Source: Schaalia sp. ZJ405
Lineage (GTDB): Bacteria; Actinomycetota; Actinomycetes; Actinomycetales; Actinomycetaceae
Assembly: GCF_011038885.2 (NCBI RefSeq)
Contig: NZ_CP064952.1
Location: forward strand, 2,046,001 to 2,110,000
Length of the DNA: 64,000 bases
Reading direction: 5' to 3'
Position numbers and translations under genes: made by a program. Within the stretch, counting starts at the first letter, position 1; each line of letters begins with the position of its first letter. The notes beneath the pieces were generated by a model, which saw only the letters and a program-made list of their open reading frames with translations, did not search any database and was not told the origin of the DNA. Shown here in pieces: positions 31,868-39,922 of this stretch.

Positions 31868-32113
31868 TCACGCTGAAGACTTTTCGATGACTGGCGGTTC
31901 CGTCAGTAGGACTCCTAGGGGAACGTTGAGCCATTGCGAGATGGTGTCGAGGTCATCGAGATCGAGGGACACTTCCCCAGTCATTCGACGTGAAGCCGAG
32001 GATTGTGAGATATTTAGAGTGAATGCGAGATCGTTACTAGTTTTCTTCTGTCGGCTCATCTCGGCCCGGAGAGCACCAGCAGCGACTTGTGCAAGTGGGT
32101 TTCTATGACTCAT
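31868..32113 (-). CDS. Cro/CI-type HTH regulator (81 aa), minus-strand partner of the lysogeny switch
   Basis: The product has an HTH_3 fold: TSNDLAFTLNISQSSASRRM (about 25-44) and DLDTISQWLNVPLGVLL. Its ATG lies inside the first of three operator repeats (32108-32121), so it should be auto-regulated. It is read towards the antirepressor and early genes, the place of a Cro-like lytic regulator. Short length fits this role. Confidence 0.82.
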   Translation of the reverse strand: MSHRNPLAQVAAGALRAEMSRQKKTSNDLAFTLNISQSSASRRMTGEVSLDLDDLDTISQWLNVPLGVLLTEPPVIEKSSA

Positions 32114-32160
32114 ATGGGTTACACTAACTCACATGGGTTAGTTCTGCAAATCATGGGTAT
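32108..32160. promoter_or_regulatory. Operator region of the lysogeny switch with three repeats
   Basis: ACTCATATGGGTTA (32108-32121) and ACTCACATGGGTTA (32127-32140) are 13/14 identical at a 19-bp period, and a third shorter copy TCATGGGTAT lies at 32151-32160. They fall between the two divergent HTH genes, near the start of the left one. Spacing of close to two helical turns fits cooperative repressor binding on one DNA face. Confidence 0.7.
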
Positions 32161-32190
32161 TTTGCGCGTGTCGCAGGTAAACTTATCTGC

Positions 32191-32634
32191 ATGGAACACA
32201 GACCAACTTCATTGCTCCACAGATGCGTATCCGCCCAAATCAGGGCATTGATGGCGGCTCGTCGCGTCTCCGGAAAATCGCTCGCCGAGCAGATCGGGAC
32301 CAGTCAGAACTATGTCGCTAAGCGCCTCCGTGATGAAGCAACCTTCACACTGGATGATGTCGAAAAAATCATGACGACTGTTTTCCACAGCCCTCACGTG
32401 ACCACGGCCGATTTCATTCTTGATGCTTATGAGCGGAACATCAACGACGTTTATACCGACGAGGAGCGGGACGAAGCCGGAAACGGAGGTATCTATCCCC
32501 TAGAAACCTATTCCCAGGACACGATCACCCCAACCCTCAAGATGGCGGCGAAACACGACGCGAGGACCCAGGAGCTGCACCACTCCGACGTAGGCGAGGA
32601 ATCCCAGGTTCCGCCTGATGAATGGTATGACTAA
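32191..32634 (+). CDS. Phage repressor-like HTH protein (147 aa)
   Basis: The product has an N-terminal HTH (RRVSGKSLAEQIGTSQNYVA, about 24-43) followed by a helical FTLDDVEKIMTTVFHS and a charged, possibly disordered C-terminal half (KHDARTQELHHSDVGEESQ). It is divergent from the Cro-like gene and shares the operator repeats. No peptidase domain is fused; the separate ImmA-like protein downstream could be the cleaving partner. TAAACT lies a short way before the ATG, suggesting little or no leader. It is the best candidate for the immunity repressor. Confidence 0.78.
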   Translation: MEHRPTSLLHRCVSAQIRALMAARRVSGKSLAEQIGTSQNYVAKRLRDEATFTLDDVEKIMTTVFHSPHVTTADFILDAYERNINDVYTDEERDEAGNGGIYPLETYSQDTITPTLKMAAKHDARTQELHHSDVGEESQVPPDEWYD

Positions 32635-32641
32635 ACAAGAA

Positions 32642-32669
32642 AACGCCCCCACCAATAGGCGGGGGCGTT
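32642..32669 (+). terminator. Terminator after the repressor gene
   Basis: AACGCCCCC (32642-32650) pairs perfectly with GGGGGCGTT (32661-32669). It lies eight bases beyond the repressor stop and just before the ImmA-like gene, so it may limit read-through into that gene. Confidence 0.75.
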
Positions 32670-32672
32670 CCG

Positions 32673-33095
32673 ATGTCCGCAGATGCAAGTGGGGGCCACT
32701 ACGCTATATCCGTGAAAGCCCCAACCTACATGGACCTCCTCTATCAAGCGCGCCGAGAGCGCGTGGAGGTCGTACGCGCCCATTTAACAGGCGCCGCCGG
32801 GTTGTGGGATGCCGAGACAGGGACGATTTATATCGACTCCGCCCTGTCAGACGCAGAAGCCGCGCCCGTTTTGGCTCACGAGCTCATCCACGTGCGACGA
32901 GGAGATACCTGCTCCCAGTCCGAGAGAGCGGAGCGGCTGATCGACGAACGAGTGGCCGCTATGTTCGTTGAGGTTGACGGATACGCCTATGCTGAGCAGC
33001 TATATCCAGGTGATGCTGTATCTATTGCCGATGAGCTGAGCCTGCCAGCGTGGGTTGTGGAGGCGTTCCAACGCGCCAGGCTGAAAGCCTCTTGA
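32673..33095 (+). CDS. ImmA/IrrE-like metallopeptidase
   Basis: The 140-residue product contains the zinc peptidase motif in LAHELIHVRRGD (HELIH, about residue 69) followed by ERAERLIDERVAAMFVEVDG, the second half of the ImmA/IrrE fold. In ICEBs1 and several phages such enzymes cleave the repressor and cause induction. The start is uncertain: no clear ribosome site precedes 32673 or the internal starts near 32715 and 32730. Confidence 0.85.
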   Translation: MSADASGGHYAISVKAPTYMDLLYQARRERVEVVRAHLTGAAGLWDAETGTIYIDSALSDAEAAPVLAHELIHVRRGDTCSQSERAERLIDERVAAMFVEVDGYAYAEQLYPGDAVSIADELSLPAWVVEAFQRARLKAS

Positions 33096-33111
33096 GGTGC
33101 TGTGTGATTGT

Positions 33112-33145
33112 GTGAGGATAGTCATAACTATATTTATCCTCTCAC
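33112..33145 (+). terminator. Imperfect hairpin after the ImmA-like gene
   Basis: GTGAGGATA (33112-33120) pairs with TATCCTCTCAC (33135-33145) with a two-base bulge. It may end transcription of the repressor-peptidase unit. Confidence 0.4.
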
Positions 33146-33175
33146 CTTGCAAATAATGAAGTGAGAGGGTATAAT
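33138..33175 (+). promoter_or_regulatory. Near-consensus sigma-70 promoter with an 8-bp inverted repeat
   Basis: TTGCAA (33147-33152), a 17-base spacer and TATAAT (33170-33175) form an almost perfect promoter. CCTCTCAC (33138-33145) and GTGAGAGG (33161-33168) are an exact inverted repeat bracketing the -35 box and spacer, a good place for an operator. Confidence 0.8.
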
Positions 33176-33200
33176 TATTTTCAGAAAGGAGGTGATGAAA

Positions 33201-33314
33201 ATGATTGACCAAATCGCGCACCTGCTCGAAGGAACCGGCCTATTCCTCACCGGAATCGCAGCACTAATCACAGCCAGCAAAGCCGGACATAGCAGGAAGC
33301 GCAAACGCAAATAA
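33201..33314 (+). CDS. Small single-helix membrane peptide (37 aa) under a strong promoter
   Basis: The frame starts at ATG 33201, seven bases after AAAGGAGGT, a perfect ribosome site. The product begins MIDQIAHLLEGTGLFLTG, has one hydrophobic helix (about 8-25) and ends in a very basic tail (HSRKRKRK). Size and charge pattern recall type I toxin peptides and small phage exclusion proteins. It lies in the lysogeny region, so it is probably made in the lysogen. A terminator directly follows. No sequence family recognised. Confidence 0.78.
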   Translation: MIDQIAHLLEGTGLFLTGIAALITASKAGHSRKRKRK

Positions 33315-33320
33315 GCGAAA

Positions 33321-33353
33321 CCCCTCCCGACTAAACCAAGTAGCCGGGAGGGG
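33321..33353 (+). terminator. Hairpin after the 37-residue peptide gene
   Basis: CCCCTCCCG (33321-33329) pairs with CGGGAGGGG (33345-33353). It isolates the peptide gene as a single transcription unit. Confidence 0.7.
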
Positions 33354-33396
33354 CCTCGCCCCTCACTTTACGACACCCACAGAAAGAGCATCAACT

Positions 33397-33570
33397 ATGA
33401 AACGACAACAACAAACAACCTTCTACTACGCGGCGGGCGCGCTTGGCCTATGGGCCGTTAGTCATTACATCCTCCACCCCACAGGCATGGGCCGCCTTGG
33501 ACTCGCCGTCGGCATCCTTGGTCTCGGGATTGCTGCGCTCGTCTCTGCCGTACGAAAGGACGCGGCATGA
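33397..33570 (+). CDS. Small two-helix membrane protein (57 aa)
   Basis: The product starts MKRQQQTTFYYAAGALGLWA and has two hydrophobic helices (about 9-26 and 33-51), ending VRKDAA. Its TGA overlaps the ATG of the next gene. It could be an exclusion or membrane-stress protein of the lysogen; no family recognised. Confidence 0.65.
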   Translation: MKRQQQTTFYYAAGALGLWAVSHYILHPTGMGRLGLAVGILGLGIAALVSAVRKDAA

Positions 33571-33785
33571 CGACGCGGTTCCTCTCCCTCCACGGGGTTG
33601 CAAATCATCTAGGGCGGGCCTATTCGACGCTACGCACCTACCAGCGCGACGGGCGACTGCCTGACCCTGACGCGATTATCGGTCAGGGTCGGAGCGAAAC
33701 CTACGGGTGGTTACCTGAAACCATCGACGCGTGGCAGGCTTCGCGTCCCGGTCATGGCGGCCGCCCGAAAAAATATCGGGAATAA
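33567..33785 (+). CDS. xis: Excisionase-like HTH protein (72 aa)
   Basis: The product has a winged-helix of the HTH_17/AlpA kind (FLSLHGVANHLGRAYSTLRT, then DGRLPDPDAIIGQGRSETYG) and ends in a basic GGRPKKY tail. It lies 12 bases from the end of the integrase gene, which is read convergently. Position and size fit the phage excisionase (Xis), the directionality factor for prophage excision. The function is inferred. Confidence 0.72.
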   Translation: MTTRFLSLHGVANHLGRAYSTLRTYQRDGRLPDPDAIIGQGRSETYGWLPETIDAWQASRPGHGGRPKKYRE

Positions 33786-33797
33786 CCTATATCAGCC

Positions 33798-35027
33798 CTA
33801 CGCTTCTAACTGTAAGGATGATGCGACCTTCTCCAACGCCTTGCGGGCCATCTCCTGCGACGCGTGCTGATAACCGCGTGTCGTCATGATATCTGAGTGC
33901 CCCATGATGGTTTTGATAATTTCGGGGTCCACGCCCGCGGCTAGGAGCAGCGTTGCTGTGGTGTGGCGAGCCTCGTGGAGGACATAGTATGTGTGGTTCT
34001 CCTTGTCGCCGGTTTTCCATACGCCCGCCCGATCTTGAAGGGTTTTCCACGCGTCACGGTCCTCCTTGCCTGACCTTGGCATGTCGAGGTCTCCATCCCG
34101 ATGCCAGACGAGGCCGAGTGTTGACCGTGGCTGCCCTGCAAGCGCGGTTAGCGCAGACCTCATCCACGGAACTAACGGGATAACACGGTATCCGGCTTTC
34201 GTTTTCGGCCTCACCAGGTGGTATGAGCCGATCAGTTGTCGGCACTCATAGTTCCGCGGCTTGATGAAGGTTCCGCGAGCGCGGTCCTCGTAGGGGAGTT
34301 CTTGGAGCTGCCATGAGATGTCAATCGTCCCGGCCTCTAGGTCCACGCAATCCCATGTGAGACCGAGGACTTCGCCTTGTCTCATGCCTTGCAGGAGGGC
34401 CGCGACCCAGCGCGCGGCTTCCAGATCCGACTCAGCTTTTTGCAGGAGCTTCACCGCGTCCTCGACGGGGATAGCGGTCCGATCGTTCACTGACTTACCC
34501 GGGGCGGGCGCTTTGAGTGTGCGTTCCTGGACCTGATGACCTTCAAGTTGGGCGGTTTTGAGGATGCGTTGGAGCAGTTTTTGCGTGGCGGCGGCGTGCG
34601 TTGTCGAGCATCCGCCTTCGTCGATCATTTTGTCGGTGAGCAGTCGCAAATCAGCCGGGGAAACGTCGCGTAATTTGCGTCTTCCGAGAACAGGGATGAT
34701 CCACCGGGTGCATCTGTGAAGTTCGGAGGTGTAGGAGCGTGGCCTGAGGGTTTTTTCTTTCATCGCGAGGTACTGTTCTGCCCATTTTTCAACCGTCATG
34801 TTCGCTCGGACGCCTTCGGCTGTGTATTCACCTGCGGCGATTTCCTTGCGTTTGGCAACCAGTTTCTCCCACGCCCTGTCTTTGTCTTTCGAAGAGACAG
34901 TGATCCTGCGGCGCTTGCCCTTGGAATTGACTCCGGCTTCGAGGACCCCAACCCACATCCCGTCAGAGGCCCGGAGGTAGAAGGATCCTTCTCCGTGGGT
35001 GAGTTCGTATTTTTTTCTGCGTCCCAC
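33798..35027 (-). CDS. int: Tyrosine integrase
   Basis: The 409-residue protein has an N-terminal arm-binding/SAM-like part (DKDRAWEKLVAKRKEIAAGE, VEKWAEQYLAMKEKTLRPRS) and a C-terminal catalytic domain (about 215-400) with the tyrosine recombinase residues: Arg in LLQGMRQGEVLGL, HEARH, GHS and the nucleophile Tyr in TTRGYQH. It integrates the phage next to the tRNA-Lys fragment 150 bases away. GTG at 35027 is chosen because TTTGGAGGACCA precedes it; a longer frame reaches 35093 through tandem repeats. Confidence 0.93.
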   Translation of the reverse strand: MGRRKKYELTHGEGSFYLRASDGMWVGVLEAGVNSKGKRRRITVSSKDKDRAWEKLVAKRKEIAAGEYTAEGVRANMTVEKWAEQYLAMKEKTLRPRSYTSELHRCTRWIIPVLGRRKLRDVSPADLRLLTDKMIDEGGCSTTHAAATQKLLQRILKTAQLEGHQVQERTLKAPAPGKSVNDRTAIPVEDAVKLLQKAESDLEAARWVAALLQGMRQGEVLGLTWDCVDLEAGTIDISWQLQELPYEDRARGTFIKPRNYECRQLIGSYHLVRPKTKAGYRVIPLVPWMRSALTALAGQPRSTLGLVWHRDGDLDMPRSGKEDRDAWKTLQDRAGVWKTGDKENHTYYVLHEARHTTATLLLAAGVDPEIIKTIMGHSDIMTTRGYQHASQEMARKALEKVASSLQLEA

Positions 35028-35040
35028 TGGTCCTCCAAAT

Positions 35041-35064
35041 TTACTGTAGCCATTACTGTAGCCA
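35041..35064. repeat. Tandem 12-bp repeat upstream of integrase
   Basis: TTACTGTAGCCA occurs twice in tandem (35041-35052, 35053-35064). It lies between the integrase start and the attachment site, where arm-type integrase sites or an integrase operator are expected. Confidence 0.65.
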
Positions 35065-35147
35065 TTTATATGGTATTTTAGCGGTATCGTCAAGACCTAG
35101 GAATGGCGGAATTATGCGGAAAACTCACTCCCATGCTACCCTAAACA

Positions 35148-35197
35148 GCGGACTTTTAATCCGTGGGTTCGGGGTTCGATTCCCCGTGGGCCTACCA
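35148..35197 (+). other. attR: 3' half of tRNA-Lys(TTT) at the prophage boundary
   Basis: From 35148 the sequence is a tRNA 3' half: anticodon stem GCGGA/TCCGT with loop CTTTTAA (anticodon TTT, Lys), a T-arm CGGGG-TTCGATT-CCCCG, acceptor strand TGGGCCT, discriminator A and CCA (35195-35197). The matching 5' half (an AGGCCCA acceptor strand and a D-arm) is absent just upstream. This is the remnant left when a phage integrates in the 3' part of a tRNA gene and rebuilds the full gene at the other end. Confidence 0.88.
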
Positions 35198-35299
35198 TAA
35201 CTTTTCCTTGGTATTTCAACATATTCTCCGTTCTTCTCGGTGTCGCCGCATCATGTTGAACGGCTGTGATTCACAGTGCGGAATGGTCGAAGGGAAACG

Positions 35300-36550
35300 A
35301 TGGGTATCGCTCGGACGTCACATGATTCAGGCTCCATCACAGGCAGCACCATCAGCGTGTCGCTCCTCGTCACCCTCGCTCTTCAGAGTGCGATTCCTCC
35401 ATTTGCAACGGACATGTACACGCCGGCATTCCCGGAGATGACTGAGAATCTCGCCACAACTTCAGCTCTGATCGGGCTGACATTAACAACCTTCTTCCTC
35501 GGATTTGGTTCAGGACAGGTCATCGGTGGCGCGCTGTCGGACCAGCTCGGGCGTCGTCGGCCGATGATTGCCGGCGGATTGCTCGCTCTCGTGGGATCGG
35601 TGGTGTGTGCGTTTTCTCCGCACATCGCCGTTCTCCTCATTGGCCGCTTCTTCCAAGGTTTCGGAGGGGGATGCGCCGCAGCCGTTGCTCGCGCAGTCCT
35701 TGTTGATCTCACCTACGGCCACGTCCTCGCCCGGATGATGTCACTTCTTCAAGCACTCACTGGTTTAGCCCCGATGATTGCCCCAATTGCGGGTGGACTG
35801 ATCGTCACGTATTGGCCGTGGCGCATGGTGTTCTGGAGTCTCGCGCTGTTCACCCTGGTCATGTCGGCGTGCGCATGGAAGTGGGTTCCCGAGTCCCTTC
35901 CTAGCGAGTCTCGGCACACGGGTGGGATCCCCCGGTTCTTCCGAGGTGCGGCTCATGTTCTTCGGACCCGAACTTTTGTTGGCTTCATGCTGACGTCGGT
36001 GATGTCGTCGTTTTGCATGTTTGGGTATATCTCCAACGCTACCTACGTCCTCCAGGGTCACCTGGGACTGTCCCCCATTGCCTTTTCGTGGATTTTCGCC
36101 GGGAACGCGCTGTTATCGACGCTGCTCGCTCTGGTGAATGTGCGCCTCATCGGACGTTTCGAGCCGCGTCATCTCATTCAATGTGGGCTTATCCTATCCG
36201 CAGCCGGGGTGATTATTTTGCTCCTCTCCGTGGCGGTGTGGGGCTTGCCGTTGATTCCCACGTGCATCGGTTTCGCCGTCCTCATGAGCGCCAACGCCTT
36301 TATCTTCGGTAATTCATCGGCGCTGTCGCTCGGTGAAGCACGCGAGAACGCTGGGACTGCCTCGGCCGTGCAGGGGCTTCTCCAGTCGTTAGCGAACGGA
36401 CTGTCGGCTCCTTTGGCAACCGCCGGCGGTGATTCTTCCGCCTGGCCGATGATTCTCGTGATGATCGGTGGCTCAGTGGGAGCATGGTTGGCGTTTTGGC
36501 TGATCACCCGTGGCGGGAAAACGTCGCATCCGGCGGCAACGCTTCGCTGA
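35300..36550 (+). CDS. Bcr/CflA-like drug efflux transporter (MFS)
   Basis: The 416-residue membrane protein has twelve predicted helices and Bcr/CflA/DHA1 features: PPFATDMYTPAFPEM near residue 30, the GALSDQLGRRRPMIAG loop between helices 2 and 3 (about 75-90), and RFFQGFGGGCAAAVARAV in helix 4. It should export drugs or metabolites by proton antiport. ATG at 35300 follows GAAGGG. It is the first host gene after the prophage. Confidence 0.9.
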   Translation: MGIARTSHDSGSITGSTISVSLLVTLALQSAIPPFATDMYTPAFPEMTENLATTSALIGLTLTTFFLGFGSGQVIGGALSDQLGRRRPMIAGGLLALVGSVVCAFSPHIAVLLIGRFFQGFGGGCAAAVARAVLVDLTYGHVLARMMSLLQALTGLAPMIAPIAGGLIVTYWPWRMVFWSLALFTLVMSACAWKWVPESLPSESRHTGGIPRFFRGAAHVLRTRTFVGFMLTSVMSSFCMFGYISNATYVLQGHLGLSPIAFSWIFAGNALLSTLLALVNVRLIGRFEPRHLIQCGLILSAAGVIILLLSVAVWGLPLIPTCIGFAVLMSANAFIFGNSSALSLGEARENAGTASAVQGLLQSLANGLSAPLATAGGDSSAWPMILVMIGGSVGAWLAFWLITRGGKTSHPAATLR

Positions 36551-36629
36551 TTAACCCGTGATCGTGTGGCGACGCTTCCCTCATTGCCCCGTGATCCGGC
36601 GGCGACGCTTCCCCGATTACCCCGTTATT
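36531..36629. repeat. Three tandem 33-bp repeats at the 3' ends of efflux and msrB genes
   Basis: Three units of 33 bp (36531-36563, 36564-36596, 36597-36629) share GGCGRCGCTTC...CCCGT. The first unit covers the last codons of the efflux gene and the last overlaps the end of msrB. Confidence 0.7.
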
Positions 36630-37014
36630 CGCCGCGGGGAGTGAATCTCAGCGCAACGGAATTCATGCAGTACCGCAGGCCCGTGGGCTGGCCGGGTGCA
36701 TCGTCGAAAACGTGTCCGAGGTGCGACTGGCAGTTGGCGCATCTCACTTCGGTTCGCACCATCCCGTGCGATGTGTCCGTCAGCTCCGTGGTTGCCCCCG
36801 GCTTGGATTGGAAGAAACTCGGCCACCCGCACTGAGAGTCGAACTTTGAGGTCGCGTCGAAGAGTTCCGCGCCACAGGCTCCACACAGGTACGTGCCGGG
36901 CCGCTCTTCGTTGAGAAGTTCTCCGGTGAACGGGCGTTCTGTTCCCGCCTCGCGCAGGACATGGAACTGCATTGGTGTGAGAAGTTTGCGCCATTCGTCG
37001 TCGCTGCGTGTCAT
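36625..37014 (-). CDS. msrB: Peptide-methionine (R)-S-oxide reductase
   Basis: The 129-residue enzyme is complete: zinc-binding CGAC (about 44-47) and CANC (about 93-96), GWPSF (about 63-67), [20 protein letters not shown] with the catalytic Cys near residue 116, and a C-terminal ALRF. It repairs R-methionine sulfoxide in proteins using thioredoxin. Its ATG overlaps the stop of the mechanosensitive channel gene by four bases. Confidence 0.95.
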   Translation of the reverse strand: MTRSDDEWRKLLTPMQFHVLREAGTERPFTGELLNEERPGTYLCGACGAELFDATSKFDSQCGWPSFFQSKPGATTELTDTSHGMVRTEVRCANCQSHLGHVFDDAPGQPTGLRYCMNSVALRFTPRGE

Positions 37015-39095
37015 TTCGGGGTCTCCTTCGTCGTGATTTTCGGCATGGTCTTCGTCGCTGTGACATCGTCCGTGACCTGCACTGCTGTTGTCGAAGCCAC
37101 CTCCGCCTGGCCATCGGCACCGATTTTTTCGGAATTGTCGGTCGCTGAACCGCGATCACTGACCTGATCCTTTTCACCGGAAGCATCCCCGGCTGATTCG
37201 CGTTCAGCTTCTTCCATGTCACGTCGGATTTCTTCCGCTTGACGTCGAGCCTGCTCAGCCTGACGTTTAGCTGCGGCTTGACGCTCAGCAAGCACTTCCT
37301 CGCCCGGCCCAGAGAAAATCTGGGAACGTTCTTCAGCGTCGGGCGATCCGGAGTACAGGCGCTCACCCTTTCCAGCGATCGTCCTCGTCAGGTCGTCTCG
37401 TGTCTGCACGGCATCCTTCGGTGTGTCCTGCGGACGAGAGTCCTTCCCGGGTGCGCTCTCCGCCGACATATCCTGTGCGGACTCACCTGTTCCTTCAGTT
37501 CGGGGTGTTTCGGGGGACGAGGACGAGGCTGGCGTTCCTCCCGTCGAAGATTCCGCTGTCTGAGGGGCCCCCTCGATGAGTTTCATCAGCGTGGTCTTAC
37601 TCATGACCACTGTATCTGCCGAATCGGACGTTGACCGCTGGGTCCCTTCGGCAAGATCGCGTCGACGTTCTTCCATTGCTCGACGGCGAGCACGTTTGGA
37701 TTTGCGGCGGGCAGCAACAAGACGTGCGGCGTGAATGGCGTCCTCGCCCTCGTTCTGATCGGCCGGCCATACCGGGATACCACGTGAATCTCCGGTGTCA
37801 TCGGCAGGCGGCTCTGTCGTCGACGTTCCTCCCCCGATCGGGTGAAGCGATGTGTGGGAGTCGTCGTCGGCGATATGTGAGAGTTCTTGAGCGAGGGATG
37901 CAAGTTTCTCTCGTGATTCGTCTTTTTCGATGGTGATCGTTTCCTGACGCTGGTAGCGCGAGGCGGGGCGTGCCCACGGTTCCTCGTTGACCACCCAGGA
38001 GACCAGCTGTTCGCGAATAAAGCAGCGCAGGTCCCACAGGGATCCGGAATCTTTCGCGGATACGAGGATCCGCACGGTGACGGTCATGTGATCTGAATCC
38101 GTCATCTGAACAGCCCAGGTTCGCCCATCCCACAGGTCTGTTTCTGTCAGCAGCTGTTCCACTTTCGACCGGATCAGTGTCATCGGTGCCGCCCAGTCCA
38201 GTTGGAGCGTCACGGTTCCCAGCTGTCGAGTTTCACGTCTCGTCCAGTTCTCGAACGAGTTCGACGTGAAGTATGTGGATGGCACGATGAGTCGGCGTTC
38301 ATCCCAGATGCGCACAACAACGTAGCTGAGCGTGATTTCTTCGATCGCACCGGAAGCTCCCGCGGCATCGGCCACGACGACGTCACCAACGCGGATCGCA
38401 TCGGTAAACGCCAGTTGCAGACCCGCGAATACATTCCCCAGGGTTTGCTGGGCAGCAAGACCGGCGATCACTGAGATCAGGCCCGCAGACGCCAGGAGTG
38501 TCGTCATTGCCTGGCGTGCCGCCTCAAATGTCGAGAGGATCGCAACCGCCCCAACAATGACGAAGACCACTTGAATAAGTCGTCGGACAACCTGCGCCTG
38601 TGTTTCGAATCGTCGAGCTCGTCCTCCGTCGGTGGCTTGCCGAAGGTTCGCGGCGTCTTGGAAGATCCAGCTGGCCCGGTAGCCGATTGCCGTCAGTCCG
38701 GCGATACCTGCGATGAGAATGATATGAGCCATCGTCTCGACGAGGGCGCCGTTCGACCAGTCCGATAGCTTGGTGTTCCGCAGCGCAAGCTGCAACCCAA
38801 CCCATGCGCCCCACACCATGATCGTCAGGTACAGAGGGGTTCGGATCCGCCTGATCAACGCAAGACCGATGCGCCACTTCCGCACGGCTCGTTTGAGCAC
38901 GGCAACGAGGATGGTAGCGATAAGGAATCCCACGATGATTCCGCCGACGCTCCACAGAAGCAACGACGCAATGTCGAGGGCATTTTGGACCGTCTCCTCA
39001 GCTGCACCTGACTGCGGCATATCCGTTGCGTCTGCACGCACCAGTGTTGCCACTCGTGCGGCGCTCATCGTCGCCATCTTCGCAAGAAACTCCAT
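37011..39095 (-). CDS. MscS-family mechanosensitive channel with long cytosolic tail
   Basis: The 694-residue protein has about four to five N-terminal membrane helices, a pore-lining helix ([20 protein letters not shown]), and the MscS beta domain ([20 protein letters not shown] ... [20 protein letters not shown] ... [15 protein letters not shown], about 225-310). The C-terminal 300 residues are charged, repetitive and probably disordered, with [20 protein letters not shown] coiled coil near 620-640. It should release solutes on hypo-osmotic shock, matching the osmoprotectant importer nearby. Confidence 0.9.
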   Translation of the reverse strand: MEFLAKMATMSAARVATLVRADATDMPQSGAAEETVQNALDIASLLLWSVGGIIVGFLIATILVAVLKRAVRKWRIGLALIRRIRTPLYLTIMVWGAWVGLQLALRNTKLSDWSNGALVETMAHIILIAGIAGLTAIGYRASWIFQDAANLRQATDGGRARRFETQAQVVRRLIQVVFVIVGAVAILSTFEAARQAMTTLLASAGLISVIAGLAAQQTLGNVFAGLQLAFTDAIRVGDVVVADAAGASGAIEEITLSYVVVRIWDERRLIVPSTYFTSNSFENWTRRETRQLGTVTLQLDWAAPMTLIRSKVEQLLTETDLWDGRTWAVQMTDSDHMTVTVRILVSAKDSGSLWDLRCFIREQLVSWVVNEEPWARPASRYQRQETITIEKDESREKLASLAQELSHIADDDSHTSLHPIGGGTSTTEPPADDTGDSRGIPVWPADQNEGEDAIHAARLVAARRKSKRARRRAMEERRRDLAEGTQRSTSDSADTVVMSKTTLMKLIEGAPQTAESSTGGTPASSSSPETPRTEGTGESAQDMSAESAPGKDSRPQDTPKDAVQTRDDLTRTIAGKGERLYSGSPDAEERSQIFSGPGEEVLAERQAAAKRQAEQARRQAEEIRRDMEEAERESAGDASGEKDQVSDRGSATDNSEKIGADGQAEVASTTAVQVTDDVTATKTMPKITTKETPK

Positions 39096-39269
39096 ACGCT
39101 TAAGCCTAGGGGGTCTGAGTGGAACCTTCCTGAAAAGCTGTGGGTATTGCCTCGATCTTTCTCATGCATGACTCGTCTGCGATCGGCGGCACAGGTCACG
39201 CATCAGCAGCGATCCCAACAGTTTTCCTGTCCACATCGTCAACGGTGAGCAGCCTCACTCTTCATCGTT

Positions 39270-39299
39270 TTGCATCTGAGCCCATACATTGCATATGCT
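39270..39299 (+). promoter_or_regulatory. Promoter of the tRNA cluster
   Basis: TTGCAT (39270-39275), an 18-base spacer and TATGCT (39294-39299) precede tRNA-Glu by 40 bases. The rest of the 244-base gap after the channel gene holds nothing else recognised. Confidence 0.6.
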
Positions 39300-39339
39300 C
39301 TTATCCGTCCTCGGACGCCGGTAAGGCGGCCAAGCACTG

Positions 39340-39412
<73 letters not shown>

Positions 39413-39471
39413 CGCTCCACGGTTCGGATGTCGAAACGTGGAAATAATTCAATAGGTCTTACCTGTTGTAA

Positions 39472-39545
39472 GGCCCCGTAGCGCAGTTGGTTAGCGCGCC
39501 GCCCTGTCACGGCGGAGGTCGCGGGTTCAAGTCCCGTCGGGGTCG
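39472..39545 (+). tRNA. tRNA-Asp (GTC)
   Basis: Acceptor GGCCCCG/CGGGGTC, D-arm with CAGTTGGTTAGCG, anticodon arm CCGCC-CTGTCAC-GGCGG with anticodon GTC, T-arm GGGTTCAAGTCCC. Confidence 0.95.
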
Positions 39546-39572
39546 CCGACCAGATCGGTCAGGTCCGGTCAA

Positions 39573-39648
39573 GGCTCTGTAGCTCAGTTGGTAGAGCGTT
39601 CGACTGAAAATCGAAAGGTCACCGGATCGACGCCGGTCGGAGCCACCA
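39573..39648 (+). tRNA. tRNA-Phe (GAA)
   Basis: Acceptor GGCTCTG/CGGAGCC with encoded CCA (39646-39648), D-arm with TCAGTTGGTAGAGC, anticodon stem TTCGA/TCGAA around loop CTGAAAA with anticodon GAA, T-loop GATCGAC-type. Confidence 0.95.
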
Positions 39649-39653
39649 GTATC

Positions 39654-39693
39654 AAACGGCTTGGAATCAACAAAAAGTTGATCCAGGCCGTTT
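39654..39693 (+). terminator. Terminator of the tRNA cluster
   Basis: AAACGGCTTGGAATCAAC pairs with GTTGATCCAGGCCGTTT around AAAAA. It lies six bases after tRNA-Phe. The following 230 bases up to the ATPase gene hold no recognised element. Confidence 0.8.
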
Positions 39694-39922
39694 CCGCACA
39701 TCAAGTGAAAACTCGGCCACGACCGCAGGCCCATAGGTCAATCCGTGTTGGTTTTTATGGCGTTCGTCCTCGTTCCCTGAGCACCCACGGCGCAGGTGTT
39801 TTACGCTTTGAGGAACTAAACGCAGGAAGAACACGATTCTTTGCTGATTGTCCTTGATGATCTGCGGGTTCGTTGACTATTCGGCGACGACAGCACGACG
39901 GACAACACATGGGAGCAGACGA

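Larger units (their letters stand above)
1..35197. mobile_element. Temperate siphophage prophage, right part (left end outside window)
   Basis: A continuous phage gene order is visible: lysis, tail, head and terminase genes on the minus strand, then replication/recombination genes, a divergent lysogeny switch and an integrase at the right edge. The right boundary is a 3' tRNA-Lys fragment (35148-35197) directly before host genes. Since that fragment is the 3' half on the plus strand, the intact tRNA-Lys and the left boundary should lie upstream of position 1. All structural modules expected of a siphophage are present and open, so the element may be inducible; that is inference. Confidence 0.95.

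Noticed and set aside
35101..35197. A complete tRNA-Lys gene
   Set aside because: Only the 3' half is present. No D-arm or complementary acceptor strand (AGGCCCA) lies upstream.
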